Below, in pieces: positions 13,485-32,978 of a DNA stretch of 64,000 bases (its first letter is position 1; every line of letters starts with the position of its first letter). This DNA comes from Motacilla alba alba (lineage: Eukaryota > Chordata > Aves > Passeriformes > Motacillidae): the NCBI RefSeq assembly GCF_015832195.1, contig NC_052027.1, positions 18,016,688 through 18,080,687 of the forward strand, read 5' to 3'. The position numbers were made by a program, and so were the translations under genes. Below the pieces are notes generated by a model. It was not told where the DNA came from. It was given only the letters and a program-made list of their open reading frames with translations, and searched no databases.

Positions 13485-13920
13485 AAGTCCCATGAGGAGG
13501 AGCTGGGAGAGGGGCTCAGCCTGCAGAAAAGGAGGCTCAGGGGGGATTTCTGGCTCCGCACAACTCCTGACAGGAGGGGACAGCCAGGGGGTGTCGGGCT
13601 CTGCACAACTCCTGACAGGAGGGGACAGCCAGGGGGTGTCGGGCTCTGCCCCCAGGGAACAACATCCACAAGAGGAAATGGCCTTGAGGTGTTCCAGGGG
13701 AGGTTTAGATTGAATATTAGGAAAAATTTCCCTGTGGAAGGGCTGTCAAGCACTGGAAGAGGCTCCCCAGGGGAGTGGTGGAGTCACCATCCCTGGAAGC
13801 ACTCAGAAACATGCAGATGTGGTGCCTGGGAACGTGGTGGACTTGGCAGGATTGGCTTCAAAGTTTGGTTCAGTGATCTTAGAGGTCTTTTCCAACCTTA
13901 GTGATCCCATGAGTCTCTGG
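13485..13920 (+). mobile_element. CR1 LINE 3' fragment
   Basis: The order of segments is that of the 3' end of avian CR1 retrotransposons. First comes a GGAGGCTCAGGGG block, then an AAGAGGAAATGGCC block, then GGTTTAGATTGAATATTAGG, then TGGTGGAGTCACCATCCCTG, then GGTCTTTTCCAACC near the end. It is 5'-truncated, as is usual for CR1, and lies in the same orientation as the host gene. Unusually, a 45-bp segment inside it is duplicated in tandem (13559-13603 and 13604-13648). No intact reverse transcriptase remains. Confidence 0.9.
13559..13648 (+). repeat. 45-bp tandem duplication inside CR1
   Basis: Two adjacent copies of 45 bp (13559-13603 and 13604-13648) read identically, starting CACAACTCCTGACAGG and ending GTGTCGGGCTCTG. 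CR1 3' ends normally have this segment once. The lack of differences between copies suggests the duplication is recent or kept uniform. Confidence 0.93.
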
Positions 13921-14720
13921 TTTTTAGAGTAAATCCTTCCTTTTGGCAGCCCTCTGGCGCTGCTCAGAGTGCCCTGGTGTGGTGTGAGCTGGAGCTGGTC
14001 CCTGTGAGGGGCTGCCTCGTCCCCCACCTGCGCTGCCCAAACTGCTGTGACCTCCTGGGGCTCACAAAAAGGCAGCAACTCCTGTGGCACAGGGGAAAAG
14101 ATTTTCCCAGCCTTGGAATCTTCCTGGGAGCTCTCAGAGGAGTTTGGATGCTGGAGGGTGATGCAGACACTTCCTGCTGGCTGGAACCTGTCCCATGTCA
14201 CCGAGCCCGAGGCCCTGCAAATTAAGCGGGCTGAGGTAATAATAACCCCTGATCCGCCGGAGGGGCTCGTGTTTCTCAGCAGCTGAGGGGAAAATGAAAC
14301 TTTGATGAGTTAACCAAGAGCCAGAAGCCTCCCAGCGCCTGTAAGGAGACACCTGAAGGGAAAGGTGAGTCAGGATGTGCCTGCAGTGGGGCAGGACTGA
14401 TCGGGCCAGGGGAGCATCGCTTTCGTCCTGAGGAAACGGAGGAACCACCCAGGAGGGACTGGGGGCCACGGGGCTGCTGGGGGAGCCAGGCACACAGTGG
14501 GCACTCTTGGCATTCCCTCACTGCTTGGAGGGGATGTTTGCAGGGCTTCCCATCCCTGAGGTGTCCCACATGCTTTGGGGGAGGCAGGGATTTGCCCCGA
14601 ACCTCCTGAGCCCAGGAATCCTCATGGCGTGGGGTTGGTGGTTTCCTCCCTCACAGGCACCTTTCTGTTCCTTCTGTTCCTCAGCTCCAGTGTTTTCCTG
14701 GTGTCGTGTAAGGATGGGTA

Positions 14721-14762
14721 GCCATAAATAGCCATAAATAATCCTAAATAACCATAAATATG
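14721..14762 (+). repeat. Short CCATAAATA-type tandem repeat
   Basis: About four imperfect units of CCATAAATA/CCTAAATAA occur in tandem. This is a minor simple repeat with no apparent function. Confidence 0.75.
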
Positions 14763-14825
14763 TTGCTGATCACGTTCAAAACCTAAAGTTTTGTAAGTGT
14801 TCCAGCTGGGTTGGTCTCCTCTCTA

Positions 14826-15055
14826 AACAAGACATGAGGAAACAGCCTCCAGGTGCACCAAGGGAGGTGTAAATCGAATATTAGGAAACATTTCCCCATA
14901 GGAAGGGGTGACCAGCATTGGAACAGGCCGCAGTGGAGTCACCACTCCTGGGGGGATTTAAGGGGTGTGTGGATGTGGGATTGGGAGTGCTGGGGGAACA
15001 GCTGGACTTGGTGATTCCAAAGGTCTTTTCCAATCTAACCAATGATATCAGGAAT
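14826..15055 (+). mobile_element. CR1 LINE 3' fragment (diverged)
   Basis: A second CR1 3' end in the same orientation, shorter and more decayed than the one at 13485. Recognisable blocks are AATATTAGGAAACATTTCCC, CATTGGAACAGGC, GTGGAGTCACCACTCCTG and GGTCTTTTCCAATCTAACC. It lacks the typical terminal ATTCTATGA repeat and runs into unique sequence. Confidence 0.85.
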
Positions 15056-22157
<7,102 letters not shown>

Positions 22158-22161
22158 GCCC

Positions 22162-22222
22162 CGCGTGCGCAACCGCGGCTTGGCTCGGGAGCCGCGCGCA
22201 GGTGTCGGCGGGGCAGGAGGCG
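22162..22222. other. CpG-dense patch in intron
   Basis: I count 12 CpG dinucleotides in 61 bp (22162-22222), including CCGCGTGCGC, CCGCGG and GCCGCGCGC. The surrounding kilobases are AT-rich and nearly CpG-free. A lower CpG excess continues to about 22435. It could be an orphan CpG island or intronic promoter, a methylation-protected regulatory site, or a young GC-rich insertion. No TATA box, ORF with a known domain or splice structure confirms a promoter. Confidence 0.6.
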
Positions 22223-22434
22223 ACCCTTGGATCCACCAGGCATGGCAGGAGTGGCCCTGCAGGAGCTCTGCCACCTCATCTGCTCTGGGAAATGGCACTG
22301 GGAGCTGTGAAACCCTCTGGGGAGAGCGCTCAGTTCCTGCCAAGGGCAGACACGTCGGGGTTATTGGGTTTGGCTTTGTTGCTGTGGAGCATTTGTGTTG
22401 TTTTAGGCGTAGAAATGAGCACGGCTCAAGAGTT

Positions 22435-25400
22435 CATTGGAACAAGGAATTCTCCTGTGCCCCTTGGATAAAACAGCCCGGGGGAATAAACAGTTGGTTT
22501 GAAAAAGGGAAAGCACTGATTGCTGAGGAACTCGAAGCAAATTTAATTAAACTGAATTAAAAGTAACCTGAGATAAATAGCCACATGAAGGTCTGGTGCC
22601 ATCCTCTGAGGAATTCGGTTCATTTACTTCCTAGTGAGGCACAATTGAATAGAAACTCAATGTTTTAATGCAGCATTTATCAATTTTTTTACCTTGTCTT
22701 CACCTTTTCAGCCCAGCCTCCATTTCCCTTAGCATGTCAGTTCAGGAGGGCTATTGAATGCGTAATGAAGCACATCCATTTTTTAAATCCTTTGCCAGAC
22801 CTTTCCATCCTGAGGGTCTTGTAGGGCCCATTCAAGATTGCAAGACATTTTCCACAGGAAAACGTTGCATGCATCTCCCTGTCTCTAAAAATCTGCCACC
22901 CTGAGGTTCATTAATATGCAGTTAATCAATTTGATTAATGAGTGAAAAACTAAGAAATGTCAGAAATGAGTCAGCTGAACCAAAGTTAATTCTCTAGTCT
23001 TTTGTGGCAGCTTTACATCTTAATTTTTTTTAAGTGCATTTTACATGTGATAATGTAGATTGCATTAAAATGCACAAACGTAGGCAGCACAAAAATCTAT
23101 TTTGTAAGGCCAATGTTAATGTTATTTTGCAACCCTCCTAAAATCATAGCAGCACACAGAAATAAACAACTGTAAGTCTTTTGCCAGCTCTCCCAGTTAT
23201 GAAGCCAAGATCAAGACGAAAAACTGACTCTACAATTTGTGTGTGTGCACTTTACCCAGTGTCTCCCAGTAACATTTTTTGGGACACTGTAAATCTCTCT
23301 TCTCTTCAAGTCCCCTCCATTCCACAAAACGTATTGGAGAAAATATGAAGCCTTTTCAGAAGAAAGTGAACCAAAATTCATTTGTTTTAACACTTTGCAG
23401 TGCTTTGAAGCCTAAATGACACTCCATTTCATGGCCTGTGTCAGTACAAAGCCCCTACAAGAATGGAAAATATTCACAAAACTTTGCTGCGGATGCTGAA
23501 AACAACAAGCAGTGAACATCTTCCAGCTTGTGCTGTGTTTGTCTCATTCTGTAAGTCTGCACAGAGAGTGTTACATAATGTTCCCCAGGCACTGAGCAAT
23601 ACGAGATCAATGGGAAATCACGGATATCAGGGGGTATAAGGGCCACACAGCCTTAAAAGCTGATGTGTCCTAATAGGAATCCTTCATCATCTTTGCTGCT
23701 AAACAGATCACACTGATCCAGCTGCCACTGCACCAGAGAGTTTTATTGTGCTGCCCAGGGAGGAGCGTTCTCAAGAGAAACAGAGCTATTAGAAAATAGC
23801 ATTTTTTCATATAAAATAGATTAATCTCAAAAGCAGAGATTGTTGTCAGAGTTAGCAAAACAGCTTTTAAGGAGCGTTGCTGCACACACTCAAATTCTTT
23901 TCTCATTCACCATAAAAATTAAACCGTGAGATTCCCCCAGGATTTTTTAAACCAGTCTAAGCAGTCTGTGAGCACGAAGGGGACGAAGCGGTTGGCAGCC
24001 TGGAAAATAGGAGAAACGGAAGTATTTACCCTCTTAAAAACAGCTTGTTCTGCCAAAACCCCCATTTAACCTCCTTCCTCCCGAAGTGGGGATGAGGTGA
24101 AGCAGCATATGGCTTCTAGAGACATTACCACAGTCTGTTTGGCTAAAGAAATTGAGTGCTTGTAAGAATTTGCTTTTTGAATTCCTGTTCTAAATATTAC
24201 TTCAATGCCACGTCTAAGTAGCCATGAGCAGAGAGCAGGACAGGTTGGAGTGTGTGTGCTGTGTGTCCCACCCCTCATTGTCACCAGCTCTTGTACAAGG
24301 CTGAGCTCATGGGGAGGAGATTGTGCCCCTTTGGGTGCTCATTCCCTGGAGACACTGCTGAATTTCTGAAACATTTTTGCTTTGGTGTTATTTTCAAAAG
24401 AAGGGACAGATTTAGGTTGGGGGCTCCTCCACGGGATGAAGGGGTGAGAGTCCTTTGTGATGTGGGGTCATGGGGAGCCTCCTGTGGGGCTGGGCTGGGG
24501 AGAGGAGCCAGGCAGGGCTCAGGCTGAGCCTGCAGAGCCCTTCCTGGGGCTTTGCACCCCGGACTTGGGACGATGCTCCTGGAGAGAGCCCCAAGGCCAG
24601 GCAGGGCCACGGCAGCTGCCCCGGTGCCTCCCAGCTGGGTGGTGCTGGAGAGGGGTGACCGTGGTGTTCTGGCTGGGTCTGTGGGTCTGGGGAGCTCCCA
24701 GCCCCTGGGGGGCTGTTTGGGGGTGCTGACAGCCAGGAATCATGGGCAGGGGGGTGCAGGGCTCACCTGGCCATGGTCCTGCCCCCCGGGCTGGCCAGGC
24801 AGGCAGGGCAGTCCAGCAGGGCAGCCGGGCTAGGTTTGCCCAGAGCTCCCGGACGATCCCGAAATGAAGAATGATGCCAGGAGGAATGCTGGGTGGGTAA
24901 ATCAGAGAGAACTCCAGCCTGGTCTGCCTAATCCCAGCCTGGCAACACCAGCCTAAGGCCAAGGAGGCAGGAGATGATGAGCAAACCCACCTGAGGGGAT
25001 GCTGGAGGGGATTTAGTCCATCCCACACTCAAAAGCACCATCAATATTTCAACCCTCCCTGACAGACATTTATCAGAATTATCTTCAAAAGATTCCAGTG
25101 ATGTAAATTCTCTGAATTCCCTGGATAATCTGAGTGTCCCTGCACAGAGACATTAATTCCTGGTGTGCAACCAGGGTGTCTCTCGTAAGAATTTAAACTC
25201 AGCACTGCGTTTGTGTTTTAACAAGGATGTAAAGACCAATTTGTGGTATTTTATTTCCATCCATATTTTGTGTACTTGAAGACAGCCTGATTATAAATAC
25301 CAGGGAATAGCTGTTTGTGCAGACTTCCCCATTTTTTTCTTTGGGGATTTGAAATTTGAGCAGCATGGCAGTAGTACAGAAAATGCAAATATTGCACAGA

Positions 25401-28400
25401 AGCTGACAAAGGGAGCTAAAATAGTACCTTAAAAATATTTACCTGTTTTTTTTAATAAATCAAAATTTCCTCAAATCAATGGGAACCCAAAAGCTCTGAA
25501 AACATCTTTATTCCCAAAAGTTAATAGCTTATGAAAAAAAAAATACAGGAATATTGAATGTTTTTCTTATCTCATCGTGATATAAAAATAATTTTTAATT
25601 TGGCAGCTTTAAGATACCAATTAGTATTCAAATTTGCAGAATCTTTATGATGTGACTTTTTAAAGATGAAGTATTTCTGGATCAGGTTCTAGGATTATTT
25701 TATAGTTGGAGTTGAGACAACGTGTGCTACATCCCAAAGTCTGCCTGTGCTTCCAGTTCCTCACTGTTGGTGGGCTTGAATTAGAATGAAAAATTATTAC
25801 CTGGAAAAAAATGTTTAAGCACAGAAACAAACCAGAAATACCTTTTTGAACAGGAAGGCACTTTGCATATATGCATATTTTCATGGATATATATAAACAC
25901 ACACATATATCTCTCCTATTAGAAAAGTAGCACTTAAACAAGTAATTTTGATTTATTTCTGTTTTGTACAGGCTCTGCCGTTTCTCTCCAGGAGATGCTG
26001 CTCCTCTTGTTTCAGTTCAGTGTGGATAATTAATATGCAGAAAATTTAGAATGCACATTCTAAATGGAGACTATCCTAATTTCCTGCAGCTTTGGATAGA
26101 TCCATGTGAACATTTTAGTTTAGAATTTGTCTCAGAAATCCCATCTCCTGTCTGTCCCCAGTGGGGTTCACACTGAAGGTGTTTTTGAATGTGAATTCAG
26201 GGGGGATTTCATCCCATCCTTTGGAGTGAAAAGAAACTGAAACCCACAGTTCAGGACACGTTTCCTTAGCACAGAGATCCACACTGTAAAACTGTTTTTA
26301 TAGGGCCATGCTAATATTGGGAGAACTTTTTGATGCCTGCTGCTGTAAGACATGATGACAGAATTTTGGTCTTTTACTGAGCTCATTCCTCACCCCGTAA
26401 AGCTTTCCAGCACGAAGGAATGGAGATGAGAAATGGAATGAAAGCAATAAACACTGCAGGTTATGAGGGGGTTGTGGCTCAGCTCTACAAATCTTCCCTA
26501 TCTCCTTTGGCCAGGTTTTCTCCTTGTCCTTAGCAAGGCAGGGACAGCATCAGGAGAAGCCCAGGTGCTCCAGGACTGGCTCCAAGGGCAATCGTCGAAT
26601 TTTTTAGGATTGCAGGTTGTTTTGCTTTGGTTTTTTTTTGTTTTTGTTTCAGCTCCTCAGTTGCAAATTTTCTTTATCAGTGCCTGAACCTCTGAAAATT
26701 CTGAATTACTCTTCTGAGACCTGTTAAATCAGTCACCTTTTCTCAGTAACCTCTCTCTGCATGGTGGGAAAAGTTGGCAATTTCTCTCTAAATGGTCTGG
26801 GTGTGTGAAGTGTTTCAGAGCTTGGAAAGGTTTCTGCTAGCACAGAACACAACCAAAGCAACTGCAACCATCCAGGAACTTTTAAAACAAATGTTTGTGG
26901 GAGTGTGGTCAAGCATCCCCCCTCCATCCCCTGCTCCTCTTGGGGTTTTAGAAGCTCCAGTGAAATATCTGTCAAGATTTCCAGGCAAAGCCAACCTTTT
27001 TTCAATTTTGCTTTTGCAGATTTTGGGTAGTATTTCTGTTAAATCCTCCCCGTTAGAAGGCCTTGTTTTAAAGCATCAAAAACCAAAAATAAAGGAGAAT
27101 ATTTTTGGAAGCAAGCACATTTCATTTCTATCAGAACACAGTCAGAGAGGGAAGGAACAGCACAAGCATCCATTATTGAGGCAGATGCCACCCCAAAACC
27201 CCTTTTTCAGTGATTTGCTCTTTTCATCCCATGCTTCAGACAGAAAAGGAAGAGGCTCTGTGGATAGGCACAAGACAGACAGCTCTCATCTGATCGTGCA
27301 TTTATCAGCTATTTGTTGCTCTCTGTCAATGTGAAACGTTCTGCAGGGCTCTATTTAAAGCAGAGTGCCCCGATGAGAGCTGCTTTTTGGGAAACATGCC
27401 TTTATTTGCCTGAGCTTCTGTGTTTCCTGGGGCTCTCAGTGATCTGAGTAGGAGCTGAGGAAGTGCTCAGAGCCTCCTCTGCAGCTTCCAGCTGCGTTTC
27501 ACAAGTGCTGGAAGTGATGCCTTTTTGGGCTACCTAAAAACCAGAAGCCAGACAGAATTAAGGCAATAAAAGCAGTTCTATTTCTTGAAGGGCCTGCAGG
27601 GACATTTTGGGCAGATGAAATCCCCCAGGGCCTACACCAAAAATGGACCACGGGTCACCGGTTTCTCTACTTTTATAAGTTTGGTCCATTTGCATTTTGG
27701 GGGTTCATCTTCCAATCCCAGCTGCAGGTGATGAAGTCATTGACCCCAAGGTTGCCCCCCCAAGTCCCTTTTGTTTCCATCTCTGGGCCTGAGGCAGTGA
27801 GGTGTCCTTGACTGCCAGGCCTGGAGAGGAATTGTTGTGTCTGCCCAAAATGGGAAAGCTGCAGCTGACACTGGGTGTGGGGTTTGGAGTTCTGCACTAA
27901 AGAGCTGCAGGAGTACAAAGAGATGGAAAATAGACAAGCTAAAATGCTAAAGCATCAGAAGTAGCCAGGGATTGCTCCATGAGAAACAGGAGCATTTTTC
28001 CTGTTTTTAGAACCCAGCGGCACCTTTATCTCTGTCATGGCTGCCTAGCTGCAGCTCCAAACTTAGCAGATTTTCCTGACATTATATATATTTTTCCTTC
28101 ATCCATTCCTGTTCGAAAAGACAACTTTATCCCAGGAGCTGCAGCGTTCCCTCTACCATTTTTTTTTTCTAATATCAATGTTAGAATTCTAAATCAAACT
28201 TAATTAAACTTTTCCAAGTGTGTAAATGTCAACATATGGACAGCCACTTCCCTGCTAATATCAAGCTAATAGAAATTCTAATTTCTAATTGGTTTTATTC
28301 CTAATGATTTGTTTGCATTGGCACAATAGCCTTTTCTAAATGTGGTCTTGCAACATGTGATCATGAAAAAAAAAGGATTTATTTCCCTCCTTCTTTTACT

Positions 28401-30836
28401 CTGAATTAACCAATGACATTTATTAGTGTTCCATCCAGAGCTCTGGGATCACAGTTCCCCACGTTGCTAATTCAATTTAGTCCGTACATCTTTCAAACAG
28501 AGTTTGTGCTTTACATTGATTTTTTTTCATAGTTATGACATTTAAACAACTTAATCTGAAGGGGATCCCTGATTTGTGCTGTGTGTTCTTCATTGCTGTA
28601 AATTGGTTTTTGATGAAGTCTGAATTTAAAACTCTTTCCTGGTAGAGTTTCTGGGGCTATCAAGGCTGGTTGCTGAACCAGAGTTCTCAATGTATTTTTA
28701 TTCTGCACTGCACGGAACTGAGCTGAGCTTGTCCAGCTTTTTTCCATGAAAAACCCTGAGAAAAAAAGCCTGAACTGAACAAAACTATTTAAGGTTAAGA
28801 CCGTGTGCACCTGTTCTGCATTCTTGGAACAGTGACTTAAATCTGGAGAATTTTGTAGCTCTATTTTTATATATCCTGCATGAATACAAAGAAAGCTTCA
28901 ACTTGCATCAGAATTTTCCTTGTGGACATTAATATTTGTGCCAAAATGAAATGTCAGAATCACTTTTTACTGACAGTTTTATTTTTATATTTGATTTATT
29001 AATTTTTTCACTGTTTCTACAGAGATAGTTAAATAATATTAAGTATTTTTCTTTATAGAATTGTTGTAGGTCATACTAAGAGCTCTTTCTTTTTGAGAGA
29101 AGGTCACTGTTACAATTATCCCAGCGCAGCCTTCCTTGTGCTATGGAATGTATTGTCCTGTAATTTTGGCTCACAGCCTCTCAATTAATGCCTCAAATAA
29201 TTATTACTTGCAGAATTTTAAGGAGGAATGATTTTTAAATTTAATTATTTTGTCTTTTTTGAATATAAAGTATTATTTGGTTTGTTTAGCAGTGCCTGTG
29301 AGGCTATTTATAGTTGTTATTATTATGGGGGTAAACATTCTTGTGTAAAAGCACTTTTTCTGCAAATTCCTACTGGGCTGCAGAAATTTAAGTGAATGCA
29401 ATTGCTCTTTTTTGGATGTTTTGATGATGATATATTGCATTTAGAATACACCTATCATTTATGACACACCTGATCATTTTAGAGTACACCTATCTTGATT
29501 TTTGCCATATTCTAAAATGCTTACAAGGAGCTGCTTCTAGACTGAGATTACATGAAAATTTAATAGTGGAAATTTTCTTTTCTGAAGCCTCCCATTATAA
29601 ATTCCTTGATTCTTAATTTCCTGCTTTCCTGGCTGGATATCCAGCCAGTCTGTCTGTCTTTATGACTTTCTCTTTCCTCTGTTTTGAACCCATCACCTTT
29701 GGAATGAGAGAACAAAGGAGTCCTGCTCATCCAGCACTTCCCAGGGTTTTTTGAGTCAATTGATATTTTTATTGCAATGTGGAGTTTTTAATTTTCATTT
29801 ATTTTAGATTAGTTTTTATTTCTTTTCATTTCTCATTTATTTTTCATTTATTTTGTATTGTGTTTTTATTTATTGCAATCTGGTGGTGTCCTGCTGCATC
29901 AAACTCTCCATTCCTTGGTGTTCCCCACACCAGGTCAGCTTTGGGAGCCAATTCCTGACAAAAGTTTAGTCTCAAGCTGGTGTCAGTAACAACACATTGA
30001 GAACTTGCAGAGTGCAAAATGTGCACTATTTTGTCATGTGGGACCCGCAGATTAAAGAATTATTTCCTAGTGCAAAGTGACCTACATCTGCTTTCTACAA
30101 ATCCGTGTTGGGCTGCAGAATCTGAGGTCCCCCAGATGCCTTCCCTTCGTGAGAGGCGTGCAGATCTCTGATAAACCTTTTGGATATTGCTCATCACACA
30201 TGCCCAGGGTGCCAGGCACGACTCAGCTCTCTGCTGGGGAAGAGGGAATGAGATTTAGAACTTTGGGACAGCATAAAAAGTCTTCTCACATATTTTCCAG
30301 GAAGAGATCCTCCAGAAATATTAATTCTGCAAGTAGGACTCGTCTAGGACGTGCCCTTGCAAGTCAAGTGGTTGAATAACTGCACTTGAATCCTTGTTAA
30401 TAAACACAGAACAACTTTTCAAGGTCTGATTCCTGCATTTGGAGCCCATGTTTTACCTTTGGAATATGAGGTTTTATTTACCTGACATCTCTACCTTGGA
30501 GCAATGTAAGTGAAGCTGGAACAACCCAACATCAAGGTTTTTCTCTTGCAATCCCTAACAACAGGACTCGTGATGAAAATTCCTTTCTCTCTTTTCTCTC
30601 TGGCCAAAAAAAATGGAAACAAAATTGAATATAAACATTGTAGAAACAGTTGCTTGGTCTTTTGGTGGAATGAGGACCCATCCCATTGCCTGATCTCTCC
30701 AAAATGAATTTCCTTGGAGATGCCAGGCAGAAGAATCCTGCTTGACACATCCCATCTCCTGAAATGGAGGGAATATTTCAAATAACACTGCTGTGCTCAT
30801 GAATGTGTGTGATCAGGCTGAAGAACATGTGAAAAA
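22435..30836. other. Large intron (middle), no gene seen
   Basis: Mostly AT-rich unique sequence with one GC-rich patch at about 24450-24850. A perfect 8+1+8 palindrome (TTAATCAA, T, TTGATTAA) lies at 22922-22938. The open frames, including a 169-codon frame on the minus strand at 24519-25028, are compositionally driven and lack recognisable domains. No RNA gene was recognised. Confidence 0.55.
22922..22938. promoter_or_regulatory. Palindromic TAAT/ATTA site, possible homeodomain dimer site
   Basis: TTAATCAA (22922-22929) and TTGATTAA (22931-22938) are exact reverse complements around a single T. TAATC/GATTA cores are the DNA half-sites of homeodomain and PBX-type factors. It lies in a quiet, repeat-free stretch of about 22600-23600. 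Function is inference only. Confidence 0.3.
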
Positions 30837-30870
<34 letters not shown>

Positions 30871-30923
30871 GTAGATAGATAGATGGATGTATACATATCT
30901 GAATAGATAGATATATGTGTGTA

Positions 30924-30968
<45 letters not shown>

Positions 30969-31105
30969 CTATCATCTCTATATCTCTATCTCTATCTCTA
31001 TCTCTATCTCTATCTCTATCTCTATCTATCTCTGTCTCTATCTCTATCTCTAGCTCATCATCTATATCTATCTATATCTATATCATCTATCTATATCTAT
31101 CTATG
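30837..31105 (+). repeat. Compound microsatellite (AT)n-(ATCT)n-(CTCTAT)n
   Basis: An AT dinucleotide run (about 30837-30862) is followed by GATA/ATAG units. A clean ATCT tetranucleotide run follows (about 30925-30968), then a hexanucleotide CTCTAT series (about 30974-31025), then mixed ATCT/ATATCT. Translated frames across it are only S/I/Y/L repeats and are not genes. This compound structure is normally length-polymorphic. Confidence 0.95.
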
Positions 31106-32816
31106 CTTACAGGGCCCCCAGATTTGTTTCCTTGCATATAGATGCCGAAAAAAGTGTAAATATTTAATAGCAAGCTCTGGAGCTGGCAGTTACATAACGA
31201 ACCCACAGGGACAGCAGCTCTTTGCTTCCCCCTCCCTGCCCCCCTGGAGCCCTTACATAACAAACTGATGGATCACAAAGCAAGGAATTCTCATATTGGC
31301 TTCAAAGACGTGTCCAAAAGTGGCTTTTAGGAAGTGTCCAAACCCCTGCACGTTGATGTTTGTGGGGTAATTTTGTTGCCCTCATAAATCCCTTCTGTGG
31401 GTTTGGAGAACACTGATCCTGCAGGTAACTTGGAAATGTTTGTCAGGGCTGGCTGCACCCTTGGGGGGAGTGGGGGAAAGGCAGAAATGTTGAAGTGGCA
31501 GTGATTTCTGCCCCTGTGCCTGAGCTGTGACTCTGAGCCAGCCCTGTGCTGCTCTGCCCTCGTGGGAAGTGATTCAACATCTGCTGATGCATCGTCATGC
31601 AGGGGAGGATTTGGGGCAGGAGGGGTGGTGGCAATCACTCCTGGGACTCCTTGTGTAGCAAAAGGCATGGCACAAGGAGGAATCTGCAGAAATAAACACG
31701 GCTGTGTTTGTTACAGCTTTAAAAGCCTTGTTAAGGAGGGGAATTTATGGGTTTTATCACATAATTTTTGGGTTATTGTTCCTTTTCTCACACAGCTAAA
31801 TACATTTGTAAAGTTAGAATCATCAGTGGTGCTGTTGGGAAGCAGAGCTGATGACAAAGCTGTAACTTCGAGCTGCTCAATTTGCTGTAATAACATCAGT
31901 GCTGGAGCTGCAGCCAGGGAAAAAATGTCTTTAGAGAAAGATTCAATAAAAAGTTTTTATCGGGGAGCTGTTGTCTTTCTGATGACAAAACCAGTTTGAC
32001 TGACTAAAAAAATTACCTCTGGGGGTGTGAGGAGATTTTCCTAGGGAATTTAAATGCCACAAGGTATTCTCAGCTTAAAAATAGCAGTGTGTAGGTTGAA
32101 ATGAGTAGCTGAGAGGTATGTGCTGTAGGTTGGGATTTAGGAATACAGATGTTCCCAGATTTTTAAAAATGTACTTTTTCTGATTTAAAAATTACCATGC
32201 TGCAGCTCAGGACCATATAGTTTGTAATTATAATCATTATGTTATTCAAAGCAGCTTAAAGAATCTCCTGATAGCTGTTGGAAATTTTAAGCAGATATTC
32301 TTTTTAGCTGCACTGAGCCTGTGTGCTTCCTCCTGCATCTGCTCAGATTTGGTTGATATCAGGAGAAATGTACATTGAAATGCTGTAAAAGCATTCCAGA
32401 TCCAACAGGACAGGAGCCTGGCAAGCTGTCAGGTGATGCTGTCTGGCTTTTTGTGGACTTCTATTAATTCCCTTTCTTGCTTGCTAGCTTTCACTAAATT
32501 GAAATGATTAATAACAGCCACCAGATTATTACCTCGTGCTGCCTCTTGCTCACTGTTCCTGAAGTGCTTTAACCTGTTCTTATGCTTCCTCCTCTCCTTC
32601 TTCCCCTTTTCACCACATGCACACCCAAGTTTTTTCTAACTTTCCCTTTAATAACCTATGCCTTTCTTCCTTTTATAATTTTTTTTTCCTTCTAAACCCT
32701 TCCATATAATTAAATTCTGTTCATGCACAGGAGGTTTCTCAGGCCTGTTTTGAATTTTCTTGAGATAAAGTGCAGCCCAGGTGAGTGCCTGGGGGTTTGC
32801 TCAGCCCTCCAGGCTC

Positions 32817-32978
32817 CTGGGCAGGTTTCCATCCTGCAGTCCCTGCAGAGATGGAAATCCAGCTGCTGCCACCTCAGCTGGGCTGAGAATGGAAGTTCTG
32901 GGCAGGTTTGGAGCCCTGCAGTCCCTGCAGAGATGGAAATCCTGCTGCTGCCACCTCGGCTGGGCTCACTGCCTGTGA
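32817..32978 (+). repeat. 81-bp tandem duplication
   Basis: The segments 32817-32897 and 32898-32978 share CTGGGCAGGTTT, CCTGCAGTCCCTGCAGAG, ATGGAAATCC and CTGCTGCCACCTC in the same order. They differ at scattered positions, so the event is moderately old. Each unit carries a CTGCAGTCCCTGCAG palindrome-like core. Confidence 0.85.

Noticed and set aside
24519..25028. 169-codon minus-strand frame
   Set aside because: Proline- and alanine-rich product of a GC-rich patch with no recognised domain. The opposite strand also has several open frames in the same place.
30915..31268. Plus-strand frames of SIYLSIYL/SLSLYLYL repeats
   Set aside because: Translation of the ATCT/CTCTAT microsatellite.
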